DNA of 64,000 bases from Halpernia humi (GCF_900108025.1 NZ_FNUS01000005.1:124001-188000), one strand, 5' to 3'; positions 49,721 through 59,539 are shown, counted from the first letter of the stretch. Numbers and translations: made by a program. The notes: a model not told the origin generated them from the sequence alone.

Positions 49721-52700
49721 ATGAAAAAATTCTACGTTCTTTTTCTTTTCTTATACTTTGGTTTTTATTTTAGTCAAAATAAAATTAAAAAAGATTTGCC
49801 TTATAATTTCTATGAAAATAAGGGGCAAATTATTGATCAAAATGGAAAGGAAAATTCTGCAGTAAAATATCTGTTCAATTCTGGCGGTCTAAATGTTCAA
49901 ATTAAAAAAGACGGTTTTTCTTATGATGTTTATGAAGTAAAAAAAACAAAGAATAAGCAATTTGAGAAAAATAAAAATTTGCTTTTACCTAAAGATAAAT
50001 TTGCGTCAGATTATAATTTTAAATACCAATATCACCGCGTTGACATCGATTTTGTAGGTGCCAATAAAAATCCGGAAATAATTGCTATTGGAAAATCTAA
50101 TGATTATGACAACTATTACAACGTTCCAAATAAGCCAAAAGGTGTAGAAAAAGTTTACCGTTATCAAAAAATAATTTACAAAAACCTCTATCCGAACGTA
50201 GATTTGGCTTTCTTTAAACCAGATGATACTTTAAAGCCGATTGAATATAATTTTATCATTAATCCGGGTGGAAAAATTTCTGATATCAAATTGAAATTTA
50301 AAGGGGCAAAAACCAAATTAAAAAACAGAAAACTTTCAATGAATCTACGTTTTGGCGAGATGCAGGAAAATATTCCAAATTCTTGGATAGAAGATTTAAA
50401 TTCAAAAAAAGATATTAAAATTAATTTTAAAGAAACCGGAAATCAGACTTTTGGTTTTGAAAGTTCACAAGATACTTTTGACAAAACGGTGGTGATTGAT
50501 CCTGTTCCGACGAGGGTTTGGGGAACATTGTATGGCGGAAGTGGATATGATACTATTGAAAAATTAGAAATAGATGAATTTAACAATCTATATCTTGGTG
50601 GAATGACGATGAGTAATGATAATTATATGGCAACTTCTGGTGCTTATATCACTACTTTCACGGGCAATTTGGATGGATTTATTGCAAAATTTGATGAAAA
50701 TGGAAATCGAATATGGGGAAGTTATCTGGATAACACAATAAGTTATGGGTCTTTGGATGCTTTAGATTTTGATAGAGATAACCTTTTTATTCTTTTAAAA
50801 GCAGATGATCAGCAAGTCTTAAAACTTAAAAAAGATGGAACCTACCTTTGGACTCATCATATCAGTTCAGATAAAACTATTTTTGACATCCTCGTTAAAA
50901 ACGGTTTTTTTTATATCGGAGGTTCAATTAGCCAAAGTAATATTTCCAAACCTTATGTTGAAAAGTTTAATTTAAAAGGAGTTTTACAAAAAAAATACAT
51001 CATTCAAAATTCAGGCTCCGGAAAATTTTCTTGCATTACCAATTTCTCGGATGACAGTTCTCTTGATATTTTTGCTATCGGACAAACAGAATCTAACGGA
51101 ATTTTTACGCAAAACCCTTTGCAAAATTCTCTTGGTGGGGACCGGGACTTATTGCTTTTTCATTTTGATTCCGATTTAAATCCAAAACAAGTTTCTTATT
51201 ATGGTGATGCAAGAGCGGATTTACCAATCGCCTGTAAATTCGAAAATGGAATTTTTAAAGTATTCTATAAAATATGGCCGATTGTTAATAATATTTATGT
51301 CGGAAGCGTCCTCAAATATAATGTAAATACAGATGCCATAATTTCAAATAACCAGTTTCTTTTGCCTTATAATCAAGATTTAACTGGCTATTTCGATCCG
51401 ATAGGAAATCTATTTATAGGCGGAAGTTCTTACCCAAACCAGCCCAATATTGCCACTCCCAATGCTTACCAAACATCAACAGGAATTAACAACAAATCTA
51501 TAATGATGTTGTATGACAATAACGAAAACAAAGTTTGGGGTACATTTTATGGAGGGAACGGGTCTACTGGAACTGCATTTATTAGGAGAGATTCTAAAAA
51601 CTACATTTATATGATTGGAAGTGCCATTTATAATACTTCCGGAATGGCAACTCCGGGAGCATTTCAATCGAACAACAATTCTACGGATGGATATATTGCT
51701 AAATTTTTTGATTGCACTTCTATTATTACATTATTGTCATCCAACTCCCCAGTCTGCCCAAATTCAGATATAAAACTCCAAGCATCCGGCGGCTCAACTT
51801 ATTCTTGGAGCGGCCCAAATAATTTCACTTCCACTGACCAAAACCCCACAATTCCTAACGCAACTGCAATAAATTCCGGGACATATTCCTGCGTTATTTC
51901 TGGAGCGGGCGATTGTGATGGGACTTTCACTGTTGATGTAAAAGTGGAGGATAAAACCGCGCCAGTTCCAAATATTGCAAATCTTCAAGATATTTCGGGA
52001 GATTGTAAAACGATAGTTTCCGTAATTCCAACGGCGACAGATGCGTGCGCAGGAAATATTTTGGCAACTACAAAAAGTCCTTTACAATATTCAATTCCAG
52101 GAACTTATGTAATCGTTTGGGATTATGATGACGGCAATGGAAATATTTCTCATCAAAATCAAAATATAACCATTTCTTCGCCCGCATTGCCAACGGCAAA
52201 TGCAACGCAACAATTTTGTAGCACAGAAAACAGAACAGTTGCAGATTTGCAAATAACGGGGCAAAATGTAAAATGGTATGACGAAACTGGAAGTATTTTA
52301 GACCAAAATTTTAAATTAATTGATGGTAATTATTACGCCTCACAAATCATTAATGGCTGCGAAAGCGATAAAATAAAAGTTTCAGTAAAAATAAATGTAA
52401 CGCCGCTTCCAACAGCAGATGCAAATCAAGATTTTTGTTCTTCGCAAAATGCAAAAATTTCAGATTTAAAAGTGACTGGAACTAATTTAAAATTTTACGA
52501 TTCCGCAGGAAATTCTTTAGCAAATTCTACACTTTTGCAAGATAATTCGTCCTATTTTGTTACCCAAACTGTTAATTCCTGTGAGTCTGATAAGTTTGAA
52601 ATTAAAGTGGTGATTTCTCAAAATGCGTTGCCAGCAAATGATTTTAGTTTTTCCATTTGTAACGACACCACTTCAAACACAAAAACAGAAGATTTAACCA

Positions 52701-53563
52701 AATACCAAGACAATTTAATTGCGAATTCTTCAACTTATATTTTTGAATATTTTGATCATAACCAAAATGCAATTTCTGATTTTAAAAACAGAATACTTTC
52801 ACTTGGCCAAAATATTTTTAATGTAAAAGTTTCTACAAATCTTGGTTGTTTTAAAATCGTTCAACTCACACTTCAACTAAACGAAAAACCAAAAATTAAT
52901 TTACCTGAAACTGCTGAATTTTGTGCGGGAAAATCTGTAGAATTGGATGCTGGATTTAATCCAACTTATAGTTATGAATGGAGTTCAGGAGAAAAAACGA
53001 ATAAAATTAGCATCAACCAAGAAGGAACTTATACCGTAAAAGTAACCAGCAATTTTGGTTGTGAAAATACGGCTTCAACGGTTGTGAAAAAATCTTTAAT
53101 TGCAGAAATTTTAAAAGTAGAAATTACCAATAACAATGCAAAAGTAATTCTTTCTGCATCTGGCGATTTTGAATATTCTTTGGATAACAAAATTTGGCAA
53201 GATTCTAATGAATTTAAAAATTTAGCCAACGGAAATTACACCGTTTATGTCCGCACAAAATTAGGTTGTATTATCGGTGAAAAAGATTTTTCAATTTTTA
53301 ACATTAGCAACACTTTCACACCAAATGGCGACGGAAAAAATGATACTTGGAAAATTGACGGCTTGGAAAATTATCCCAATTCTGAAGTTTCTGTTTATGA
53401 CGCGACGGGAAAAAGAGTTTTATTTAAAATTACTTCCGGTGCTTTTGAATGGGACGGAAAACTCAACAGCCGAAATCTACCAACTGCGACTTACTGGTAT
53501 AACATTAAAGTATCTGATGGTAGAATTTTGAATGGGTATTTGCTTTTGAAAAACCGGAATTAA
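49721..53563 (+). CDS. Large T9SS type B cargo protein with DUF7948 and SBBP-like propeller
   Basis: The 1280-residue protein has a signal peptide (MKKFYVLFLFLYFGFYFSQ), an N-terminal DUF7948-type domain (about 22-275), a beta-propeller-like part with repeated WGTxxGGxG and DGFIAKFD motifs (about 275-680), Ig/HYR-type domains (about 690-920, GCNISHQN, TDACAGNI) and a C-terminal type B sorting domain from FTPNGDGKNDTWKIDGL to NGYLLLKNRN (about 1195-1280). It is exported by T9SS and attached or released at the surface, where it could be an adhesin or part of a matrix. Gaps between neighbours are wide, so it is a single unit. Confidence 0.9.
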   Translation: MKKFYVLFLFLYFGFYFSQNKIKKDLPYNFYENKGQIIDQNGKENSAVKYLFNSGGLNVQIKKDGFSYDVYEVKKTKNKQFEKNKNLLLPKDKFASDYNFKYQYHRVDIDFVGANKNPEIIAIGKSNDYDNYYNVPNKPKGVEKVYRYQKIIYKNLYPNVDLAFFKPDDTLKPIEYNFIINPGGKISDIKLKFKGAKTKLKNRKLSMNLRFGEMQENIPNSWIEDLNSKKDIKINFKETGNQTFGFESSQDTFDKTVVIDPVPTRVWGTLYGGSGYDTIEKLEIDEFNNLYLGGMTMSNDNYMATSGAYITTFTGNLDGFIAKFDENGNRIWGSYLDNTISYGSLDALDFDRDNLFILLKADDQQVLKLKKDGTYLWTHHISSDKTIFDILVKNGFFYIGGSISQSNISKPYVEKFNLKGVLQKKYIIQNSGSGKFSCITNFSDDSSLDIFAIGQTESNGIFTQNPLQNSLGGDRDLLLFHFDSDLNPKQVSYYGDARADLPIACKFENGIFKVFYKIWPIVNNIYVGSVLKYNVNTDAIISNNQFLLPYNQDLTGYFDPIGNLFIGGSSYPNQPNIATPNAYQTSTGINNKSIMMLYDNNENKVWGTFYGGNGSTGTAFIRRDSKNYIYMIGSAIYNTSGMATPGAFQSNNNSTDGYIAKFFDCTSIITLLSSNSPVCPNSDIKLQASGGSTYSWSGPNNFTSTDQNPTIPNATAINSGTYSCVISGAGDCDGTFTVDVKVEDKTAPVPNIANLQDISGDCKTIVSVIPTATDACAGNILATTKSPLQYSIPGTYVIVWDYDDGNGNISHQNQNITISSPALPTANATQQFCSTENRTVADLQITGQNVKWYDETGSILDQNFKLIDGNYYASQIINGCESDKIKVSVKINVTPLPTADANQDFCSSQNAKISDLKVTGTNLKFYDSAGNSLANSTLLQDNSSYFVTQTVNSCESDKFEIKVVISQNALPANDFSFSICNDTTSNTKTEDLTKYQDNLIANSSTYIFEYFDHNQNAISDFKNRILSLGQNIFNVKVSTNLGCFKIVQLTLQLNEKPKINLPETAEFCAGKSVELDAGFNPTYSYEWSSGEKTNKISINQEGTYTVKVTSNFGCENTASTVVKKSLIAEILKVEITNNNAKVILSASGDFEYSLDNKIWQDSNEFKNLANGNYTVYVRTKLGCIIGEKDFSIFNISNTFTPNGDGKNDTWKIDGLENYPNSEVSVYDATGKRVLFKITSGAFEWDGKLNSRNLPTATYWYNIKVSDGRILNGYLLLKNRN

Positions 53564-53626
53564 TTTTTTTACCACAAAAGTCACAAAAGTTTTTCTATAA
53601 GATTGTCAACAATTGAGATTTTAAAG

Positions 53627-53770
53627 ATTGTTCGTAAAAGAGAACATAAACTTTTTTGACTTCGTCAAAATGCTAGATGAAATAAAACATTTTTACTGAT
53701 GATTGGTAGAGCGATTTGGTTATTTATTTGCGTCCATTGCGTGCATTCACATTGCGACTTAGCGTGAAAG
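53627..53770. repeat. Repeats in the gap after the T9SS gene
   Basis: This gap (53564-53829) holds copy 2 of the ATTGTTCGTAAAAG repeat at 53627-53672 and an inverted copy of the GCAATG repeat at 53727-53770. No gene is present. The element order differs from that at 47771-48658, so the two families have moved independently. Confidence 0.75.
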
Positions 53771-53829
53771 CATCTGGAATTGATTGAAATTGCAATATTA
53801 GTCGAGAAATTATCTAATATCTTAAAAAA

Positions 53830-54666
53830 TTATTCCCCTTCTTCATACAATTTAATTCTATCGTCTAAAATCTCAATTTTATTCCATTTGTAAAGTCCGC
53901 CAATGGCTTTTTTGAAATTTTTCTTGCTCATTTGAAGTTCCTGTTTGATGTCTTCCGGTGAAGATTTATCCGATAAATAAAGCATTCCATGGTTTCTTTC
54001 TAAAGCGTCAAGAATTATTTTTTGAAATTCATCATTGTTTTCATAACCTTCTGGCTGAAGCGACACATCAATTTTTCCATCTTCGCGGATGCTTTTTATA
54101 TACCCGATTTCTTCCGACAAAGGATAGAGTTTTTTGTAAACATCTGAAGCGTAAATTAAACCAATAAATTCTTTGTTTATTACCACATTCCAACCCAATT
54201 CAGATTCATTCATTAAAATCAAATTCACTTTGTCGCCTTTTTGGAAAGGCAGATTTTCGTATTGTGGATTTCTTTTAAATTTGGTTGTGCCAGTAATTAA
54301 ATTAGTAAATTCATCTACATAAATTTGGACTAAATATCTTTTGCCTTCAAGGATTTTAGATTTTTGTTGTTTGTAGGGAATAAATAAATCTTTGATAATT
54401 CCCCAATCCATAAAAGCGCCGCTCGGCATTGATTCTACGCAAGTTAAAACTGCAAATTCACCAACTTCGGCGATGGGTTTTTCTGTTGTTGCTTTTAATT
54501 TATCATCATCTTGGAAAACGAAAACTTCCATTTCATCGCCAATTACGGGATTTTCTGGTGCAAAAACTTTAGATAAAAAGGCACGTTCACCATTTTCATC
54601 TTCCAAGAATAATCCTGAATAATTTTGTTCTGAAATTTTTAAAAATTGGGTTTTACCGAGTTGCAT
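53830..54666 (-). CDS. CvfB-like S1 RNA-binding protein
   Basis: The 278-residue protein has several S1-like OB segments: SGLFLEDENGERAFLSK (near 20), EVGEFAVLTCVESMPSGAFMDWGIIKDLFIPYKQQ (about 66-100) and LGWNVVINKEFIGLIYASDV (about 155-175), then a winged-helix C terminus (about 205-275, MLYLSDKSSPEDIKQELQMSKKNFKKAIGGLYK). This is the plan of CvfB (conserved virulence factor B), an RNA-binding regulator in Staphylococcus. Ligand RNA is not known here. Confidence 0.85.
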   Translation of the reverse strand: MQLGKTQFLKISEQNYSGLFLEDENGERAFLSKVFAPENPVIGDEMEVFVFQDDDKLKATTEKPIAEVGEFAVLTCVESMPSGAFMDWGIIKDLFIPYKQQKSKILEGKRYLVQIYVDEFTNLITGTTKFKRNPQYENLPFQKGDKVNLILMNESELGWNVVINKEFIGLIYASDVYKKLYPLSEEIGYIKSIREDGKIDVSLQPEGYENNDEFQKIILDALERNHGMLYLSDKSSPEDIKQELQMSKKNFKKAIGGLYKWNKIEILDDRIKLYEEGE

Positions 54667-54884
54667 AATTGATGAAAGATTAATGATAATTGATAACTGA
54701 TTGAAATTCTTTGCAAATTTAGTTTAAATAAAATTGCAGAAAAATTTCGAGCACAACTTGTCCCAAATTTTCATAAAAAGTAGCAAAAGTTTTATTTGAT
54801 ACAGTTGAAACTAAAGGCTTCTTTTTAAAAAAAATCTGTAGAAATCTGTGCGCTGATTTTTGCACACAGATTTCACAGCAAAAA

Positions 54885-54909
54885 AAATCCGAATTATTAA
54901 TTCGGATTT
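54885..54909 (-). terminator. Terminator of htpG
   Basis: AAATCCGAATT (54885-54895) pairs with AATTCGGATTT (54899-54909); on the minus strand TTTTTTT follows. It lies 27 bases after the htpG stop. Confidence 0.85.
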
Positions 54910-54935
54910 AAAATCTTGGTTCTTGAATCTTGGTC

Positions 54936-56831
54936 CTAACTTAAATTCGCATAAGAATTTTCTATAAAAGTCGTTAACTCCTTTCCTTTCAATAAATTTT
55001 GCGACAATTTCGCCAAATTTACGGCTTGATTAATCAGTGATTTTTTAGAATCTTCATCTTCAGTTTTCAGGATTTTCTCTGCGAGATTGCTATTAGAATT
55101 TACAACTAAATTGTACATTTCTGGCATATTTCCCATTCCGAACATTCCGCCGCCACCGCTGGTTGCTTGCATATCTTTCATACGACGCATAAATTCTGGT
55201 TGGGTAATCAGAAATGGCGCATCAGAACTATCCAAATCTTCCACTTGAACGGTATAAGAGTTATTATTCAAATTTTCTTCCACTGTTTTTTTCAAAGCTT
55301 CTTTTTCCTCATCTTTTAATTTTGAGATGATGGGCTCGTCTTTTTCAATTAATTTATTCAAATGATCGGCATCTACGCGTGCAAAAGAAATATTGTCTTT
55401 AGAAGTTTCTAATTTTTGAATTAAATGTGGCGCAATTGGTGAATCTAAAAGCAAAACTTCATAGCCTTTTTCTTTCGCTTTTTGTATGTAAGAATCTTGG
55501 GCATCTGCGTTTGTGGCGTAAAGTAAAACCGTTTTTCCGTTTTTATCGGTTTGGTTTTCTTTAATTTTTTCCATTAATTCATCCCAAAGAAAATAGTTGC
55601 CATCCACAGTTGGATAAAGCGCAAATTTATCAGATTTTTCAAAGAATTTTTCTTCCGAAATCATTCCATATTCGATCACGATTTTAATATCGTTCCATTT
55701 TTCTTCGTAAGATTTTCGGTCTTCATTTATTAAAGAAGACATTTTATCTGCTACTTTTTTGGTGATATAACTGGAGATTTTTTTCACCGCGCCATCAGCC
55801 TGCAAATACGAACGGGAAACATTCAACGGAATATCTGGGGAATCTATCACACCGCGCAAAAGCATCAAAAAATCGGGTACAATTCCTTTCACCTCATCGG
55901 TTACAAAAACCTGATTTTGATAGAGTTGAATTTTATCTTTTTCTATATTTAAATTGTTTGCCAATTTCGGAAAATATAAAATTCCCGTTAAATTAAAAGG
56001 ATAATCTACATTCAAATGAATATTAAACAAAGGCTCCTCAAACTGCATTGGATAGAGTTCGTGGTAGAATTCTTTGTAATCGTTTTCGTTTAATTCTGAA
56101 GGATTTTTGGTCCACGCCGGATTTGGATTATTAATGATATTATCCACTTCTACCGTTTCTGGTTTTGCATCTTCTGCTGCATCTTCTGGCAAAGGAAGTG
56201 TTTCGGTTTTTGTTCCAAATTTAATTGGAACCGGCATAAATTTGTTGTATTTCGTCAATAATTCTCGGATTCTATATTCTTCCAAAAATTCTGTGGAATC
56301 TTCTGCAATGTGCAGAATAATTTCTGTTCCGCGTGTTGTTTTTTCGGGATAATCTTCTAAAGTAAATTCTGGCGAACCATCACAAACCCAACGCACAGCA
56401 ACGGAATCTTCTTTGTAAGATTTTGTTAAAATTTCTACTTCTTTTGCTACCATAAATGCAGAATAGAAACCTAAACCAAAATGACCAATTATACCAGAAT
56501 CTTTCGCAGAATCTTTGTATTTCTCTAAAAATTCTTCTGCGCCAGAGAATGCCACTTGGTTGATGTATTTTTCAACTTCTTCGGCTGTCATCCCAACGCC
56601 GCGATCGATGATGTGAAGTTTTTTATTTTCTTTATCTATTTTTACTTCAATTTCTATGCTGCCGAGTTCGGTTTTTGCTTCGCCGATATTGCTTAAATGG
56701 TTTAGTTTTGAAGTTGCATCTGTGGCGTTAGAAATTAATTCTCGCAAGAAAATTTCGTGGTCGCTGTACAGAAATTTTTTAATTAAAGGAAAAATATTTT
56801 CCACCGAAACGTTAATATTGCCTTTAGTCAT
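54936..56831 (-). CDS. htpG: Molecular chaperone HtpG (Hsp90)
   Basis: The 631-residue protein has the Hsp90 N domain: FLRELISNATDATSKL (about 23-38), LHIIDRGVGMTAEEV (about 70-84), GHFGLGFYSAFMVA (about 115-128); the middle domain with LYQNQVFVTDE and IPLNVSRSYLQAD, and a C domain rich in Lys/Glu. It refolds client proteins with ATP. The start 56831 is correct by length and motif position. No stress promoter was recognised. Confidence 0.97.
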   Translation of the reverse strand: MTKGNINVSVENIFPLIKKFLYSDHEIFLRELISNATDATSKLNHLSNIGEAKTELGSIEIEVKIDKENKKLHIIDRGVGMTAEEVEKYINQVAFSGAEEFLEKYKDSAKDSGIIGHFGLGFYSAFMVAKEVEILTKSYKEDSVAVRWVCDGSPEFTLEDYPEKTTRGTEIILHIAEDSTEFLEEYRIRELLTKYNKFMPVPIKFGTKTETLPLPEDAAEDAKPETVEVDNIINNPNPAWTKNPSELNENDYKEFYHELYPMQFEEPLFNIHLNVDYPFNLTGILYFPKLANNLNIEKDKIQLYQNQVFVTDEVKGIVPDFLMLLRGVIDSPDIPLNVSRSYLQADGAVKKISSYITKKVADKMSSLINEDRKSYEEKWNDIKIVIEYGMISEEKFFEKSDKFALYPTVDGNYFLWDELMEKIKENQTDKNGKTVLLYATNADAQDSYIQKAKEKGYEVLLLDSPIAPHLIQKLETSKDNISFARVDADHLNKLIEKDEPIISKLKDEEKEALKKTVEENLNNNSYTVQVEDLDSSDAPFLITQPEFMRRMKDMQATSGGGGMFGMGNMPEMYNLVVNSNSNLAEKILKTEDEDSKKSLINQAVNLAKLSQNLLKGKELTTFIENSYANLS

Positions 56832-56917
56832 AACTTTGTTTGTTTTAAATTTTAATTGATGATTTTACGGTCACAAAAAAAATACCATTGAAAAAGAAGT
56901 GACAAATTGGCAAACAC

Positions 56918-57118
56918 TTTCACGTAATTATGCAAAGTAAAAACACGCAATGAGCGCAAAGATAAATATTGAAAAAGAACTTCTTTTTATGAAAAAATTG
57001 CAGCCCGACTTGATGATGAATTTTAATTTTTTTAAATTGAATCATCAAACCACTGCGCTAGGTTTGAGTGGAAATCCCCGCCGCGGCAGGATTGGGAACG
57101 GAAGGTGGAAATGCTGCC
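56918..57118. repeat. Copies of the GCAATG and GC-rich repeats in the gap after htpG
   Basis: The gap 56832-57208 has no true gene. At 56918-56961 is a diverged GCAATG repeat (TTTCACG...GAGCGCAAAG) and at 57061-57118 a partial, inverted copy of the GC-rich element with core ATCCCCGCCGCGGC. A 97-residue frame across them is not believable as protein. Confidence 0.7.
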
Positions 57119-57179
57119 ATAAAAAAATTATAAATAAGTATTCGACGCAGTCAAATGTCTGCCCAAAAAAGCAAAAAAA

Positions 57180-57199
57180 AGAGAAGCCGAAACTTCTCT
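57180..57199 (-). terminator. AGAGAAG-type terminator, copy 1
   Basis: AGAGAAGCCGAAACTTCTCT forms a 7-base stem with a 6-base loop. On the minus strand T8 follows, so it ends the gene at 57209. The same 20 bases recur at 58367 and, with one change, at 59520. Confidence 0.85.
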
Positions 57200-57208
57200 G
57201 TAAATATT

Positions 57209-57688
57209 TTAATTATTTTTCAAATCTTTTTTCAATAGTTTAGATTGATAAATAAAATTTGTGTTAATTTCTGAGTTAGGATTAATGTCTTTAATAATTT
57301 TTCCTCCCTGAAAGTAAGTTTTTCTTTTCGAAAATAATTTGGGCTTTTTTAAATAGCCATTTTCATCTATTATAATAAATCTTTTCTCCAAAACAAAAAT
57401 TAAATTGCCCTTATTGAAATAGTACTGTGTTACAATTTTTTTATTGGACAAACCTATTTCATGGACGATCTTTTTGAGTTTATCATTTTTGTAAAAACCC
57501 ATTAATTCTTGTCCATTATCAGTTACTTCATTTTTCTTATCTACAAAATAATCATTATCTAAAACTTTGATTTGGTAATTTTTTTCTGAATTTATACTTG
57601 ATACAGTTTTTCTAATTTGATTGATATTTTGTCCAAATACATTAATTGTGAAACAGAAAAACAGAAAAATAAATTTAATATTCATCAA
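57209..57688 (-). CDS. Secreted hypothetical protein
   Basis: The 159-residue protein has a signal peptide (FIFLFFCFTINVFGQ) and a beta-strand-rich body with pairs of Lys-rich hairpins (KNDKLKKIVHEIGLSNKKIVTQYYFNKGN). I recognise no family. It has its own terminator. Base composition is a little more AT-rich than that of the neighbours. Confidence 0.7.
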   Translation of the reverse strand: MMNIKFIFLFFCFTINVFGQNINQIRKTVSSINSEKNYQIKVLDNDYFVDKKNEVTDNGQELMGFYKNDKLKKIVHEIGLSNKKIVTQYYFNKGNLIFVLEKRFIIIDENGYLKKPKLFSKRKTYFQGGKIIKDINPNSEINTNFIYQSKLLKKDLKNN

Positions 57689-57777
57689 TTTTACTCTTAA
57701 GAATACGCATGAAATTGTAATAATATAAACACTTTAAAAAAAATGCCATAGATTTTGAACTTTTTTAAAGTGGTAAT

Positions 57778-58035
57778 TTAATGAACCATTCTACTTTTAT
57801 TTTTCAAAGAATATAAAAATTCCGGCGAAAAATCTGCTCCATTTTCCCACTCAATTGTCCAAGAATTTATTTTAAAATTTTTAAAATATTCTTTGTTTCT
57901 TAACTCTAAAAAAATTCCTTTGTCCAAATACTCTTCCAAATCTATGACCTTGCTTTCATCTGAATTGAAAAAAACTTCAATTTTATAATTCTCAATATAT
58001 TTCGCTTTTGTAATCCATATTAAACTCATATCCAT
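57778..58035 (-). CDS. DUF2442 protein
   Basis: The 85-residue protein has the DUF2442 plan: IWITKAKYIENYKIEVFFNSDESKVIDLEEYLDKG, FKNFKINSWTIEWENGADFSPEFLY. Its start follows the DUF4160 stop directly (58036/58035), and DUF4160-DUF2442 pairs are common in mobile islands. The function is unknown; a toxin-antitoxin-like role has been guessed for the pair. Its partner is broken here. Confidence 0.8.
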   Translation of the reverse strand: MDMSLIWITKAKYIENYKIEVFFNSDESKVIDLEEYLDKGIFLELRNKEYFKNFKINSWTIEWENGADFSPEFLYSLKNKSRMVH

Positions 58036-58291
58036 TTATTTTAGAGGTTCAATTTTAAAAGGTAATTCTCCAATTTGTGCTAATTCCCAATTTTTCAACA
58101 ATTCATCTTTATGAATTTCCATCCACTCAAAAACTAACTTTATGCTCTTGATGGCATGTTTCCGTTTACAATTCCATCGTTTATTGAAACTACTGCTTTA
58201 TATTCTCCGTAAGTGACATGAAAGTGAGGTGGATTATGGTCTTTGAAAAACATTAAGATAATTATTCCATAAAACTTGTTATTTCTGGCAT
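58036..58291 (-). pseudogene. DUF4160 gene with two frameshifts
   Basis: Reading from an ATG at 58291, the product is MPEITSFYGIIILMFFKDHN-PPHFHVTYGEYKAVVS and so on through MPSRA, KLVFEWMEIHKDELL and ELPFKIEPLK, if one base is added near 58270 (a run of A on the + strand) and one near 58143. That gives an 85-residue DUF4160 protein ending right at the DUF2442 start. Both breaks are -1 deletions. They may be real decay or sequence errors. Confidence 0.75.
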
Positions 58292-58366
58292 AACTTTTAT
58301 TTAAGCGAAATTAATAAATTTAATTCTATATTTAAAAACTTCAGAATATATATTGTTCAGAAAAAA

Positions 58367-58386
58367 AGAGAAGCCGAAACTTCTCT
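58367..58386 (-). terminator. AGAGAAG-type terminator, copy 2
   Basis: Identical to the element at 57180. On the minus strand it follows the T9SS cargo gene (stop 58410) and ends in T7. Confidence 0.85.
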
Positions 58387-58409
58387 TTGGTGGCAAAATA
58401 ATTAAAAAA

Positions 58410-59399
58410 TTATTTTTTAATAATATTAATGCTTTGTGCTTTTTTATCTTTACCAGATAATTGTAGAATATAATTACCGGCTGGAAGAGCGCTAATATTA
58501 ATTTTCTCTGCTTCGATATTTTGAGATTTCACTAATCTTCCTTCCATGTTAAAAATTTTAACTTGTGTATAGCCGGCTAAATCTCCACCAAAAAATAATT
58601 GATTTTGCACTGGATTCGGGTAAACTTGAATTTTCTTTTTTAGAGCATCATTTCGAGTTCCTAAAAAAACAGTAGATTGCGCAACGGCCAAATTAGAGGT
58701 TTGGTTGATAGCTGCAAGTGGAATTACACCTGTTGCAGTAGTTGTTGTGAATAGAGGATATCGGTTAGAATTGTCATAATAACTATAAATAGTACTTGTA
58801 AGTGTTCCTATGTTCCCTAAACCTGTGAGAGAAAGTATATAATTTTGTTCCGTTTTCAGGCGGATAATATTAGCAAAAGATTTAGAATCTAATAAAAGTG
58901 TTCCCGATGCATCTGCAGTAGTCGTAATAGTCCCACTAAAATTGACTGTTATTCCAGTATAAGTAGCAGTTCCTGATGCTGTATCTGTATAAGATTCAGA
59001 AAAAGCAGTTGGGAATTTTATAAATAATGCATTATCAGTGTTAAAATTTAAAACTGCACCGCCCACGGTTGCGCCGGTAATTTGCAAATCTGTGGGAGAA
59101 GATTTATAAAAAATATCATTACCATTTCCATCAGAAAACTTAACGGTTGTGCCGGGATAAGTAGTTGTTTCTGCGCTACTTGGCGTAGAAACGGTTCCTG
59201 TAATTGCAGTTCCTGCCGTTAGGCTGTTATTATTAAAAGTTACACCGCTTCCTGTTGAAGAATTATCAGGCGTTCCAGTTAGATTATTTTCATTTACAGT
59301 ATCGCCAGATAAATAATCATTGGCAGATTTTGTAATTGTAGTTTGTGCAAAGGCGATCGAGCAAAACAAGACCGTTGCGAGAGAGTAAATTGTTTTCAT
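58410..59399 (-). CDS. T9SS type A sorting domain protein
   Basis: The 329-residue protein has a signal peptide (MKTIYSLATVLFCSIAFAQ), a Thr/Gly/Asn-rich repetitive body (about 20-250) and the C-terminal type A sorting domain IQVYPNPVQNQLFFGGDLAGY ending INISALPAGNYILQLSGKDKKAQSINIIKK. It is secreted through T9SS and probably attached to the surface. The body composition recalls Ig-like adhesins. Nothing more specific can be said. Confidence 0.85.
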   Translation of the reverse strand: MKTIYSLATVLFCSIAFAQTTITKSANDYLSGDTVNENNLTGTPDNSSTGSGVTFNNNSLTAGTAITGTVSTPSSAETTTYPGTTVKFSDGNGNDIFYKSSPTDLQITGATVGGAVLNFNTDNALFIKFPTAFSESYTDTASGTATYTGITVNFSGTITTTADASGTLLLDSKSFANIIRLKTEQNYILSLTGLGNIGTLTSTIYSYYDNSNRYPLFTTTTATGVIPLAAINQTSNLAVAQSTVFLGTRNDALKKKIQVYPNPVQNQLFFGGDLAGYTQVKIFNMEGRLVKSQNIEAEKINISALPAGNYILQLSGKDKKAQSINIIKK

Positions 59400-59519
59400 A
59401 AAATTGTAATTTGCTGAAAGTTACGAACTTATTAACAATTATTACAAATAATTATTCTTTATTTAAAAAAAACACCTAGAAACAGAACATTTTATCAAAT
59501 TAATAATTTGATAAAAAAA

Positions 59520-59539
59520 AGAGAAGTCGAAACTTCTCT
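59520..59539 (-). terminator. AGAGAAG-type terminator, copy 3
   Basis: AGAGAAGTCGAAACTTCTCT differs from the other two copies by one base in the loop and ends the lpdA transcript on the minus strand with T8. Confidence 0.85.

Noticed and set aside
56950-57243. 97-residue + strand frame
   Set aside because: It is made of the GCAATG and GC-rich repeats and a terminator.
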